Shown here: piece after piece, positions 46,331 to 57,913 of the stretch
How the letters are laid out: each line of letters opens with the position of its first letter
How positions within the stretch are numbered: the stretch's first letter is position 1
Assembly: GCA_023846275.1 (NCBI GenBank)
Contig: CM043868.1
Location: 3,181,153 to 3,245,152, forward strand
DNA length: 64,000 nucleotides
DNA from: Vanilla planifolia
Taxonomy: Eukaryota > Streptophyta > Magnoliopsida > Asparagales > Orchidaceae
Direction: 5' to 3'
Made by a program: the position numbers and the translations under genes
Notes under the pieces: generated by a model
What the model was told of the DNA's origin: nothing
The model's input: only the letters and a program-made list of their open reading frames with translations
The model's database searches: none

Positions 46331-47850
46331 TGTATTTTTAAGAAGTCATTTGGATATTCTATGCATTTTTAAAGTGAAATAAAAAAAAAAATAAAAGCAT
46401 TAAATTTTAAAAAGAGAAAAGCTTTTATTTAAGTTTGGATAAACCACACTTTGTCGTATCTTTGACTGTGCACGTAGCTTGTGACTGAAGGAAGAGGGAA
46501 GGTAATGAGAGTTCAAAAGGAAGAGGAAGTAGAAATCTATAGAGATTTGTCTTAGGATCTTGGAAGGATTTAAGAGATTGGAGTAGAAGAGGAAGAACTT
46601 AACGAAAAGACTTGGATTTTTAATCTTTGCCTTACTATAATCATAAATTAAGGTAAGAGTACACCCATGTTCATTGTAAAGAATATATCTACTACTTGAG
46701 ATATTAAGAAGGTCATTTATTGTGCGATTTTGATGGATTTATCATTAGCTTGCTGTTATAGATTTTTTGGCTATGATGATCATATTAGCTAATCATTTGG
46801 ATCATCTAGTATGACCTTTTTTGTAAGAGCTAACAAATAGTCCTCGACCTTGTGTGAATATGTGATCAGTTAAGCATTGTACTAATATGACAAGTTGATC
46901 ATACAAGTGCGATGGATTCATAGAATGCTTTAAAGAGATCATTTATTTGATCTCCAAGCTTATGAAGTATCTGTTATAGATCATTCATATGATAATAAAG
47001 ATTGTTTGTCCCATTCCTTGTTTGAACCATTATGTGTTATTGATCATATAAGTTATAAATGGAGTTTACACAAGTATAATGAGTTCATGATATACGTAAT
47101 GAAAATCATCAGTTCGATCCTCTATCCATTCAAGTATTTATTATGGATTGTACATGTGTGAAATACAAATCAAACTAATATGATGTGTTCACAAAATGCT
47201 TAATAGAAATCACTTGATTGATCCTTTTTCTTACCAATTAAGTTGTGGATCATATACTATGATATAAGGGATCATCATGAAAGGAAATTTAGGCTTAGAG
47301 AAATAATGAATATAAGAAAGAGAAAAAAAATTAAAAAATAATGAAAGAAGCAAACATGAAAGAAAAAAAGTATGACATATTATGAGTACTATATAATATT
47401 TGTACCTTACAATGATTATGTACACACATGAACTACATGCTTATTAACATATATGCATTGATACTATAATTATATTTATATATTACCATGCATAATTAAT
47501 TTACAACTCTATTTTATTTATTAGTTACATTCTACCATTTCATATTATTTTATTGCATGTAGCTAATAATTTTTTTATTAAGCATATCATGCTCATTGCA
47601 TGATTACATTATAAGCTAAGATGTTGAAACTTCATAGAGCTAGGGGTCCTAAGAGGATAATTCAAGACATTGTAGTGAGAGTATGTTATATTTATGATTA
47701 TGGGAGAGATAAATGGATTTTATGTATGTGAGGTGTTTGTATGTTCTTTTTGTTGTTATATTAGTATTTCGTTTTCAACTTTTCATACTTTGTGGTAAAT
47801 GAATATTGTGTAAAACAAATTTCTTTTATTTTTATTAAACTTGATGGTTA
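46330..47850 (+). repeat. Probable 3' LTR of gypsy fragment 4
   Basis: This follows the end of pol directly. It has a purine-rich block (ggaagagggaaggtaatgagag near 46490) like a transcribed leader, then gatcatacaagtgcgatgg near 46892, which matches tcatacaagtacgatgg near 42615 in the upstream LTR-like region in the same orientation. That match supports the idea that the two flanks belong to one element or family. The boundaries are approximate. Confidence 0.45.
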
Positions 47851-50200
47851 AAATTGGCATGGTATTTTTGTCATTCTCACTCATTGTTTTTAGTTGGTGT
47901 CCTTAGCTTTATGTTGATATATCTAGCTTATCTTATAAAGTTTTATTTTAGATGTCTTTTATCGAGATATATTTCCAAGCTACGTGTGATATCACCATTA
48001 GATGTTGCAAGGAATTATTATTATAAACTAAGTCATATTTCTAATGATTGCCCTTATTGGAAGTCCATTTCTCAAGTAAAGCCAAATACATATGGATTCC
48101 TAAAGGAACATGCCTAGGACATGTATGTGCACATTCTACACAATTGTCATACATTATCACATTTGAACCCAGGTCAGTTTGGGTTAATAAACATAGAGCA
48201 TAGATAGATGTTTAGAGGTATCTCCATGTTAAGAGTTGATGAAGACATTAACTTGTAAGATTTGTCTTCATTCACAAAACCTACAGCTCATCTAATAAAA
48301 GCTAGATTTATTAGAGTTAACAACCTCTTTTTATGACAAGCTTTTTCATCTAGTTTTGTTGCTTGATTGAAATTTATTTTTAAAATATATTTTGAATAAA
48401 ATGTTTATAACAATTTATTTAAGAAATTCACAAGAGAATATTTTCCAAATCTAATAAATTCTTAGTATTATTTTACAAGCTTTTTTTAATTTCTTTTATT
48501 GAAATTTGTAATGTCAGAAGCATTAGCTTTTGAATGATATCAATGATCAAAAAACCTTTTTGAGTGATGTTAATTCTTATATTTATTAATGACTCAAAAT
48601 AATAATTATAATTGGGCAACATTAAACCTTTGAGAAGAAAATTACTATAATTTATTCCAATCTTTTTTATATAAAAGGTATTGTTATTTTTAGGGGAACA
48701 ATACAAATTTGAAAGTTCAAAGTGATAAATTTATTATTTTTACTATGATTCTCAATAATTTTAATTTTTATATTATGTAAATAAATTCCATTAAGAGGTT
48801 TAATAAAATTTATATAAATAAGAGTTGATATACTAAGGCAAGAAGTTGATTTTGTGATTTTTTTTAGAAAAGGCATTATTGATTCAAAATGACAACAAAT
48901 CTAAAATGATTAATCCCTTGAGATTTTATTTTATATCCCAACAACTTGCATTTCAACAAATGAAAACACATTAATTAGCTAGATACCACAAAATATACAA
49001 GTAATATTATTATGTTAACTAGTAGACTTACTTGACTATTATGTCATCCCTTTCTAACTAAAACACAAAACTTCTATGGTTGTGTGGATTGAACATTAAG
49101 TACAATTTTCTTTAATAAAAGCTCCACCAAAACTCTAATACATGTCCATCCATAGTGAATATTTAGAAATGTTAAACTTACTCATCTATAGTGAAATTGA
49201 GATCTTTCTTAATCTAAAGGTTATTTTATGGATTTATGCTAATAGTTATAAACTTGTATTTCATATCCTAGTAAATTTATTATGGCTTTGATTATAACAT
49301 ATATTACTATCATTCCCTAAACTTATATGGATGGTTAGTCATTATAATTAATTAATAATATAAAAGAATTTTGTTAATCATATCAAATACATGAATTATC
49401 TCTATAAGAAGTGTTGAGTTTCATGATTAAGAACGTTATATATAGATTCTAAGATACAAGTTAATTAAAGTTGAAAATATCGTCTTATGGCTTACTTAAG
49501 CCTATAAGATTCAAAATCAAAGGAACATTTGATTTTAGAAATTCTATTACTATAAAAAGTTGACTATAATTTTTAAATTTCTTAAATCAATGTTTCTTTG
49601 TGTCAAATAACATTTTAATGATTGATTCTTATCTTTATATTACAATTGTTCTTTTCTTAAAGGCTTAACAAATTGAGTATGTGTGAGATATGATGAAAAT
49701 ATGAATTGATATCTTAAAGTTTTAAACTTGTAGTTGGCACCAATCTTATTTGATTATCAATGATCTCTTAAAAGTCAAAGTATATTGTTACGACTTGATT
49801 TTGATAAATCCTATAATGAAGTTAGCATATTTGACCTTATTTCCAATATTGATCCCTGTATGACGATGCAATCATTTATACATTTTTTGTTGGGGCAAAT
49901 TGTTTCAATTAAAATACAACCAATGGCATCGCATAAGAAGCGTATATTATTTGAAAATATCTATAATTAGTAATTATTGCATACATCTAGGAGGTGTATG
50001 TGTTATATCCTCTTAGAATACATTTTTTTATTAATGTAAACAATTTTTTTAAAACATTTGGTATTCATTTAAAACTCAACAAACAATATTTTTTCGCTAA
50101 GTCTTGTCCTAAAAAAGGTATTTTTTATGAAGTTAAAAGTTCATATAAATTATCTAATCTTATTTCCTTAAATTGTAATTATAATAATAATTTTTGAATA
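47850..50200. other. Decayed repeat sequence, only weak retroelement hints
   Basis: A plus-strand frame (47854-48117) ends with NYYYKLSHISNDCPYWK, which could be a mutated nucleocapsid zinc knuckle (C.YC...GHI..DCP) with two ligands lost. Several 60-75-codon frames occur on both strands to 50197 but show no family motif. I regard the region as old retroelement debris. Confidence 0.3.
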
Positions 50201-51770
50201 ATTAGTTTCTTTGGGGAGAGGGGGGTTCTCTTATGGATATTACCTTGCTCCATAAGCCTTACAAAACTCAATCAAGGGGGATAAGAAATGACACATTGAT
50301 AATAACAAAGGGGGAGAAACAATTGTGTGTGGATGAATTAGAGAGAGATGTTTTTTAGTTCTTGATAAAAGGGAAGAAGTATCTTGTGGATTGTTTCACA
50401 TAATCTTTATTTTGTCACATATATGGCATACCTATCTTTATTGTTTACATAGTCATAATACCTCTTACTAATTAAAGGACAAGATCTATGTATTATGCAT
50501 GATTTTTTCTTTTCTTTTATCCTTCAAACTTAAAAATTTGTCATGAATAAAATGTAGTAAACCATTGGACCCCATAAGCCTAAATAGCAACATTTATTTT
50601 TGATGATAAAAAATCATTTAAATTTTGTGGCCATCAAATAAGTTTACTAGCATGTTCATCAAGTTAAATTTAACATAGGTAGACTTGGCAATTATTTACC
50701 ATGGAGAGATTTTGTAAGTTCTCAAAGACTTTAAAAGGAAGAAGCACTCCAATGGCATACATGAGTTTAAGCATTTTAGGATGTAGTTTTTCATTTCTTA
50801 ATAACATATGTAAGGATTTAAAATGGGTTTTATTTCTTTTATTCAATAGTTTGCACACAAAGTTTACATTTGCATCTTGCCTCACGTCCATAGTCAATTC
50901 ACATAGTATATCAAGGAAAATATATTTAACATGTTCATATGACTAATGAATTGTATTTTATAAGCATTCCTACTTTATAACTTGAGAACAGTAATTTGAT
51001 ATAAGAGTTAAATTTATTTTGAAAGGAAAATGTTTGCCTTATGTGGTCAAGCCCTGTAGTGCATTTGGTGTTAAAATTTCTATATTTCATTAGAAAATGT
51101 TTCCTAAAGACATTTGAAATACATGAAAATTAATGGGATTTTTATAATGCATAATGTTCCTAAGATGGCATTTTTTACAAAATCTTAATTTTACTTCTAG
51201 ACATATGGTACATCAATATTATGTAAAGTATCTTTGGCTTCCAAATATTGCACATGAACTCTAGATTTACTATGTAATTCATGGAGCCATCATTTTGATG
51301 AGTTTGCAAATTTTTTGCAATAAAAAATATTTGTTTACAATATGTTATATTGTTCTTTGTATGAAGGGGATTCTTTGGGTTCATTGTCATATGAATTAAC
51401 CTTCAAATATTACAAATTGGATGATTCTTTTGTAATATCATTTTTAGACATTTGAGAGTGCCTCTTGTAGCGTTACATCTCTACATGCCTTATTTGCTAT
51501 ATCTGGCTCCTTGAGAAATTTGTAATTGATTTTTTGTGTTATATCATTCTTGAAGGAGAATGCACATGAATCAAGGTGTCTCTACATTTCCTAAATCTTC
51601 TACATATGTTCACATCCCACAAGAGCTCTTGATTATCTTTGGTAACTCTATTATCATTTTATTAGTGCATTGTTATTATATATTTATCTAAGTTGAATTT
51701 GTATTCCTCATTATAGACTTATGACACTTTGCTCTTTGCAAAGAACCCTTTTGGCTAGCATATAAGGAAG
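50200..51770. other. Unassigned sequence between gypsy and copia remains
   Basis: This contains a G-rich island (ggggagaggggggttctc near 50213) and overlapping 70-80-codon frames on both strands at 50670-50946 and on the minus strand at 51175-51390. None shows a recognisable domain. It may be internal sequence of the copia element whose LTR follows. Confidence 0.3.
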
Positions 51771-52240
51771 AGGATAGGCTTATTTTTATCCTTAAGTGTG
51801 GAGAGAAGTGCCAAACTCTTGATTTTTGAAGTGTGAAGAGAAGTGCCAATCGTTGGGTGTTAGAAGAATAGGTTGTGTTACAGAGAATCTTTAGGTGTTA
51901 AGAGAATTGCTCAATTCTTGTATTGGTTGTAGATTAGTTGTAGAAAACATCAAGAATAGGTCGTGTCTTTGTAAGAGGTTTCTCCACCTATTAATGATGG
52001 AAGAAGTGAAAAAGAAGGGCTAAAGCAAGCTAATTGTCTTAGTGGTGGATGTTGGCTCATTAGGTAGTAGCCAAACTACTTGAAAATATTCGTGTTTTTC
52101 ATTTTCATATTATTTATTTTCTTGAAATTTTTTGTTTGTTTGTAAATTAAATTTGCAACTTTGATATGAATTGAAAAAGAAAGTAACAAATATTTGGTCT
52201 TTTATTGCAAAAAGTTTAAAACTGCCAATTCACCACTCTC
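51770..52240 (+). repeat. Copia-type LTR (remnant B)
   Basis: The sequence resembles a plant copia LTR: aagaggtttctccacctatt, then gccaaactacttgaaaatattcgtg, a T-rich tract, and the end aactgccaattcaccactctc (relatives: GCCAATTCACCCCCCTC). It resembles the LTR end at 31400-31767. An approximate two-copy repeat of about 36 bases (aagtgtggagagaagtgcca and aagtgtgaagagaagtgcca) lies at about 51797-51850. Confidence 0.6.
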
Positions 52241-54215
52241 TACTTCTAAGTGCATAATGAAGATCCAAAACCATGCATGAAAACCTTGAAACAATTATAT
52301 AATTAAAATAGTTGGTAATGGACTTCATGTATAATACATAAAAGGTCGTGTATTGTGCATGTGATAAAATTATCTTAAAACAAATTGAAATGGAGAATAT
52401 TAGATATTACATTAACATTATTTTATGATACATAAGCCTACTAAATAGTCTAATAGATGGTACTTCTAGCATAAGAATAATGCAACAAACACATGCTTAC
52501 GATATGTGGCTAAGGACATGTAAAATATGTTAGTTTGGTGGAAATAAAAAGAAGATTTATTTAGGACTTTTGAGAAGAATTATTGAGATATTTAAAGGAT
52601 TCAAAATTCTTAGTAAACTATTAGGGGAATTGGTTTAGAAAATTCAAAAGTGGTATAAGAAAAATATTTGTGAAGCAATGCTAGATTAAGTGAGGAAAAA
52701 TGCCTTAAGAAATTATTTAATTTTTGCACTTTATTATTTTAACATGCATGACCTACATGTGATTTTGAATTGTAGACCTAAAATACATGCTAACAGATTT
52801 GATAATATACAAAATGACATCTAAAATATGTATTACATGATGAGGAATTGGCAAGCTCTTACAACATAATTATGATGGAGATATTATCTAAAGAAGAACA
52901 AAACTTGATAAGAAGAGAAAGATGAGCAAGGTTAGAGGTTTGGAGAGATATTACATCTATTGGAATTAGGAGGCCCACAGGAACACATTAGAGTGATAGG
53001 TTGGTATACATTAGAGTTAGTGCATTCGAAAACCAAACATGCTACATTTTGAAGAACATTTGTGGTACTTAATTTGAAATGTGTTGATCCCTCTGGGATT
53101 CACCACTTATAGGTAGCTACTTGAGCTTTCAAGAAGAATTAAGCAAGATCAAACACAATGGAATCTAGAAAACATCCATAAAGTGAAGAATGTCACATGT
53201 TTTGATGAGGCCGAATGTTATGCCAAAGATTATTCTCAAGTCACTAGAAAGGCTAATGATGGTGTAAAAAATATTGGAAAGGACAAACCACATGGAAGTT
53301 CAAACATTGAAGGTTTCAAAAATAATGTAACACATAAGAGCAAGTGTATGATTCTATGACTTTTGCTTTTGTCTAATGTGTGTACATTAAGAACTCATGT
53401 ATAAGTTTTTAATGTGAATTTCATATAATGAAGTTAATATTTTAAGTTTTAGAGGTACTAAAATATTAAATAATAATATTTTTGTCATGTCTTAAAGAAC
53501 TTGCTAGTTTAAGAAGTAGCTTAGAATTTGTATTTAAGCATATGGTTGGCTAGAGCTCAAAGCAAGAAATCTTAAAATGCTTGTTTTGTGATTTTTTTAT
53601 TTCTTTAATTGAATTCTTATGAATTTTCAATGAGGAAAAATTGAAATAATAAAATTTTATATTTAAACTTGGAATTAAGTAAACTTGTAGGGTAAATTTG
53701 TAAAATCTTTCTCTCCTTATTGCTTTAATGGTTGGATAGGAATGGACAGAATTGAGAGAAGTTAGAGAAAGGAACAATATAGAAAGTAGAGCAAGGAGGG
53801 GGTTGCTATGAGAAGTTGTGAGAATAATTTTAGTAGTATGATAACTACTAGTGGAGGTAATGACTTTGGTGAGGAAATCATGTGTCATGAAAGAGCCAGT
53901 CATAGTTGAGGAGAGAAGCAAAATGAAGAGATAGGAAAGAATAAAACTTTTGGAGAAAGAGGAGTGTTAAAAGGCAAGAGGAATCTGAAAAAGACTCTAC
54001 AATGCTAAAAGAATGAAAGGGAGTGTCAAGGTCAATTTTAATGATACATAAATGATGTAAATTCTTAAAATTATGTATTGAATTAGCTAAGAAATCAATT
54101 TTACCAAAAAAAGAGGTACAATAGCTATTCATGCATCTACTTGAAGTCAAAGGTGTTGTATATCAAACTCAATGTATGTTATATCAAAGCTATGTGAAAG
54201 GTATCCTAGCATGTG
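52240..54215. other. Unassigned sequence before the right arm
   Basis: Two minus-strand open frames (53550-53921, 123 codons, and 53878-54150, 90 codons) overlap in different phases. They have no recognisable motif and lack a clear gene structure. The plus strand upstream is a possible decayed copia internal region, but I see no diagnostic domain. Confidence 0.3.
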
Positions 54216-54699
54216 AGATTGAGTTTTATCCAGATCAATTAATATTTAAATATCAAAATTATCTAAGAGATTGTTAGTTGAATATATCATTTATATAATA
54301 TTAATATCTAGATCTTAATGATATCGAGCTATTAATATAATCTAAAAACTATTGATTATTTGTTGTTGTGCTTTTTAATATCAATACGTTCAATTCTAAA
54401 TGTTCTATAAATATTAATGACATCTAAAGAAATTTTTTGTTATCAAATCTGAATTTTAAAAATATTCTCAAATAAAGTTAGTTGTCATTAAAATATAATA
54501 AGATCATAGTTTTAATAATAATATTTAAATCAGTTATGAACAAAAAAAATTGAATTTTAAATAATACAATATGCGATAGTCATGCTAGCAAAAGAAAGCT
54601 AAATTTACAAGCACTTGATAGTTCAAGACTCATGAGAAAGGAATAGAAAAAGATAGGGTTCATAATAAAATAGAAAAACTGAATGGCCTCATAAAGTTT

Positions 54700-55842
54700 C
54701 TTCCTGGGAATTTTCATATCCCAGGAGGTGGGTTGTGATGTCCTGCTTCTCTAGGCACCTTCTTTCTTCTCCTCGCTTTTCCCCCATTGAACAGAGTAAA
54801 GCCCCGCCGTGATTGGCACAGAAGCAATAAGCCTGCTAGATTTGTATTTTTGAGTCTATGATAGTATTTGCATTTAGCCAAGTGTTTAACTCTTATAAGT
54901 TCCAAACCTTCCTGAGTAGAGTTGATCTCCAAGAATAAGGGATGCCATGATGGCCACCATGAGAGTTTGCACAGGTTGTAATACAGCAACAAAAAGGGCA
55001 CCTCCTCTGTCAATGCATCAAAGCTGAAGGGAGAAGCAATTCCAGAAGCCACTACATCCTACAAATAACCAGCTCGTAAATGTTAACCAATCACAGGATT
55101 GAACTCGATATTTTGTTTTCTAACTAAATTAATCATGTAGAGAGTTACAGCATAGATGATGGTGAGAATCTCTCCCCATGAATGAACCTTCCACCGCTCG
55201 ATTTTTGTTTCCGTGAATGCTGCCATTGCAAGAATCTGGAGAACTCCAAAAAAGAAGGTGAGCGTAGTTAATGATAGCCTGGCTGCGTGCTTCTTGTGCA
55301 CTGGTACCTGATTGCAAGTTTTTGAAATGTTTTCTTTAATACAGCAAGAATCCACAATCTCCTAATATTAGTTTGCCGTAGTAGAGTTATCACCCGTAGA
55401 ACCATCCAAGGAGACCGAGCAAAGCAATTCCCAAGGATGTAAACACAGCCTAAGGTTCAATTCACTTGCTCTAGTCTTCATGGCATTATTCTATCAAGCA
55501 AAGCAGCAAAATAAAGCGATGGTTAAAATTCTTAGTAAGTCAACTTATTCCAACAGCCAGAGCAAACGTGATTGCAGGTGTGGAATTCTGTATTGTTGAA
55601 GCACAGATGGTACAAACCCAGTAGGGAACACCCTTGGTTTGTTGTAATGTCGAAGACATTAGAGTGAAACATGTAAGGAGAAAAAGGCTAGAATAATTAG
55701 CATACAGTTAGCGTTATCTAAAAGGTTTAAGTTTAACAAAGTTGAGACAAGTGCCACTTTTTTATTGGGTCGATTCTTGCAGCGTAAGCACCGTTATGAA
55801 AAGCCTTCATCTTGTTAGACATATTAAACTCTCCCCAAAATC
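54700..55842 (-). pseudogene. WAT1-type transporter pseudogene, inverted copy of the gene at 29402-31132
   Basis: All remaining parts align with the intact gene in order. Lesions: the start codon region is changed (about 55838); exon 1 is cut after the segment matching VLTL and joins directly to intron 2 sequence near 55775, so the rest of exon 1, exon 2 and most of intron 2 are gone. Exon 3 (about 55540-55650) has small deletions. Exon 4 has lost about 150 bases, with a join near 55460-55475, and its donor is altered. Exon 5 (55307-55149) is intact, all 53 codons in frame. Exon 6 (55058-54908) has a one-base deletion near 55030-55040 and, just downstream, TGG changed to TGA at 55020-55018. 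Exon 7 starts at 54832 and reaches an in-frame TAG at 54753-54751. It cannot encode a transporter. Confidence 0.93.
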
Positions 55843-56760
55843 CTTTCCACTGCGTCACACTAAATTGTATGGCCCAAGAGATTGTCTTGGGTGCTTGGGT
55901 TGAGATGAGAAATGCCTATTTGTAGTATTCCATTGAGTTACCATATCCCCACCAGCAAATCAGCATTATATTTTTGTTTACAAGTATACAAGGCTACAAA
56001 ACTACAAAGAGGCTGAATTCCAAAAAATCAGCTTCCACAACTTCAGCACAGTTAGAACCGAAAGTGCATGTTCTAAGATAAATAACCCATGCTCAAAAAG
56101 TTTTTCTCCGATGCCCATTTAACAATCGTTAACTTTGAACGATACGCCGTTAATCTACGTGCATCTAACATATCTTTTAGTTCACAAAAAGTAGTGGGAG
56201 ACAAGAAAGAGTTAACAAATGTTAAGCCAGGCTGCAATAGAATACAACTAGTGAGAAGGTTAGATGTTAAATCTGCCTGCTTCTACATCCTGTTCCTCTT
56301 TGTAGCCAAAATATTGATTTAAACATCAGCAACATGGCTTTACTAATCAAAAGACGTTATGCTCACCACAAAATTCGGTTATCTATTCCCACAAGAGGGA
56401 TAAAGTACAACTAAAACTAGTTTGTTTAGTTGTTGGGGAGCGGAAGCAGCGCTGTGAGATTAGATTGAATAATAAAGACTTCCTAGATTATTCCTAAAAA
56501 CATTTCTCGATGAGCTAATTGGCACCTGCTCCAGCTATTGCTTTGATGAAGAACTTGGTGGGAGAGATTTAGAGCATAAAAGACAAAAAAATTGATCTAA
56601 AAAAGTGTGGAAGCTTCTTTCTCTCAAAATAAAACAGAACGGAGAAAAGTACTCTCAAATAATGGATGGTTTGGGAGAAAATTAGAAAAACAGCCGAGTG
56701 CAATTATTAAATCCGAAAAACAGACGCAGGATAGCTATTAGATCGTCGAAACAGTGACAC
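55843..56760 (-). other. Former promoter and 5' flank of the WAT1-type pseudogene
   Basis: Matches 28570-29400 in reverse. Conserved pieces include agattagattgaat, tattcccacaagaggg and gccaggctgcaatagaatacaac. The TATA-like word is acaaatag rather than acatatag. The 77-codon open frame at 56089-56322 on the plus strand falls in this non-coding flank and is not a gene. Confidence 0.6.
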
Positions 56761-56769
56761 AATCATCCC

Positions 56770-57110
56770 TTTAACTAATGAAAACATTCATTGATTATGA
56801 AGCTTCGAAGTGATGATGATGCATTGCCCCATGTGTAACAATACCTGGAAATCAATTATAATTATAATGGTGGTTGTCCTCCTGCTGAGCTGGTTACTTC
56901 GCCCCTGGGGTTGAGTGCATCGCAACGTGCCAAATGCAGTGGTTGAAAGACCCACAAAAATATTGTGTGAGGCAGAGGCTCTTCCACCATGCCAGTTCCA
57001 TGACATATGTTTCATGAAGCTTGCTAAACTAGATTGGAGAGACGTGGGATGATGACCTCTTCTCCAGTATTTAGCATGTTGGAGAGCATTGTATGATTTG
57101 GAGGTCATAG
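56770..57110 (-). other. Unidentified exon-like segment, conserved in both arms (right copy)
   Basis: This is the reverse-complement partner of 28200-28570. It carries a 116-codon frame (56788-57138) that includes FMKHMSWNWHGGRAS and IIIIIDFQVLLHMGQC. The left copy has FMKQMSWNRRGGRAS at the matching place, in a different phase from its longest frame. A conserved attgatttccag|gtattgtt boundary looks like a splice donor. The product is not recognised. Confidence 0.35.
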
Positions 57111-57299
57111 ATGCAATGCAATACAACTGGCAAATCAAATATCTAGCGATTCAATCTGCATCCATATTCCTAAGCCAATATCTTAATTACAACATAATTT
57201 TGAAAAACTCTTCAAATGCATGATTTACTACAAATCATCCTTCATTCACACCTTCGTCCCTACATAATCTCTTGATAACTTCGGTATTATTGGACTCAA

Positions 57300-57902
57300 T
57301 ATTAATGTTTATCTTCATATATCTACCAAGAAAGATCTAGATTGAGAATCTAAAATTACTGTCAGTGATTCCGTTGGCTTGGTTTGTAAGGAAGAGCCTT
57401 TATCAGGATTTGGTGTTAAGAGAGTTGGTAAAGCATTTTGTTGGACTTAGTGATAAGGTTGTCTACAAAGCCTTTTTTAGGGCTTCATGTTAAGGGAATT
57501 ATAAGGCCTTGATTCAAGACTTGGGCCCCCACTATGATCATGTATTAGTAAGAGAGAATAGTCTTGCTCCAATATTTGGTGTTGGAGGGATTTGGGCTTC
57601 TTCTTTTGCCTAATACAAAAGATAAAGCTTTTCCATCTAGTGAAGGAGGGATTAGATAACATTAGGTTCAAGAAAATTATTTAAGGATTGATGTAGGCTA
57701 AAAGTTAGTAATCAAACAACTTAAAAGTGTTGGTGTTATTTATTTTTCTTATACTTTACTACTCTGTCTATTTTAATATTTTACGTTCTTTTAAATTTAA
57801 CAATTAGTTCCCACTAAAATTTTAGATAGCCCAATTCAACCCCTTTTAGAGCATACTTATGTGACTTACTAGTTGATATTAAAGTTTTCACAAGATAAAT
57901 AT
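57300..57902 (+). repeat. Copia-type LTR inserted in the right arm (remnant C)
   Basis: This has the copia LTR end layout: aggctaaaagttagtaatc, aaacaacttaaaagtgttggtg, a T-rich tract, then agcccaattcaaccccttttag. It is absent from the left arm at the matching place, so it either inserted after the duplication or was lost on the left. The start is approximate. Confidence 0.55.
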
Positions 57903-57913
57903 TGGTATCGAAG
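57903..57913 (+). other. Candidate primer-binding site of copia remnant C
   Basis: TGGTATCGAAG follows the LTR end and matches the first seven bases of the initiator tRNA-Met complement TGGTATCAGAGC. Confidence 0.4.

Noticed and set aside
47850-50200. Possible copia or pararetrovirus-like reading frames
   Set aside because: Only isolated, low-quality resemblances were seen, with no catalytic motif, so no assignment is justified.
50670-50946. Overlapping 75- and 81-codon frames on opposite strands
   Set aside because: Neither matches a known family, and both lie in repeat-derived sequence.
53550-54150. Two overlapping minus-strand frames of 123 and 90 codons
   Set aside because: No recognisable domain, low-complexity Ser/Leu/Phe composition and no splice structure linking them; not supported as a gene.
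56089-56322. 77-codon plus-strand frame near the pseudogene
   Set aside because: It falls in the former promoter region shared with 28570-29400, where the left copy has no matching frame.
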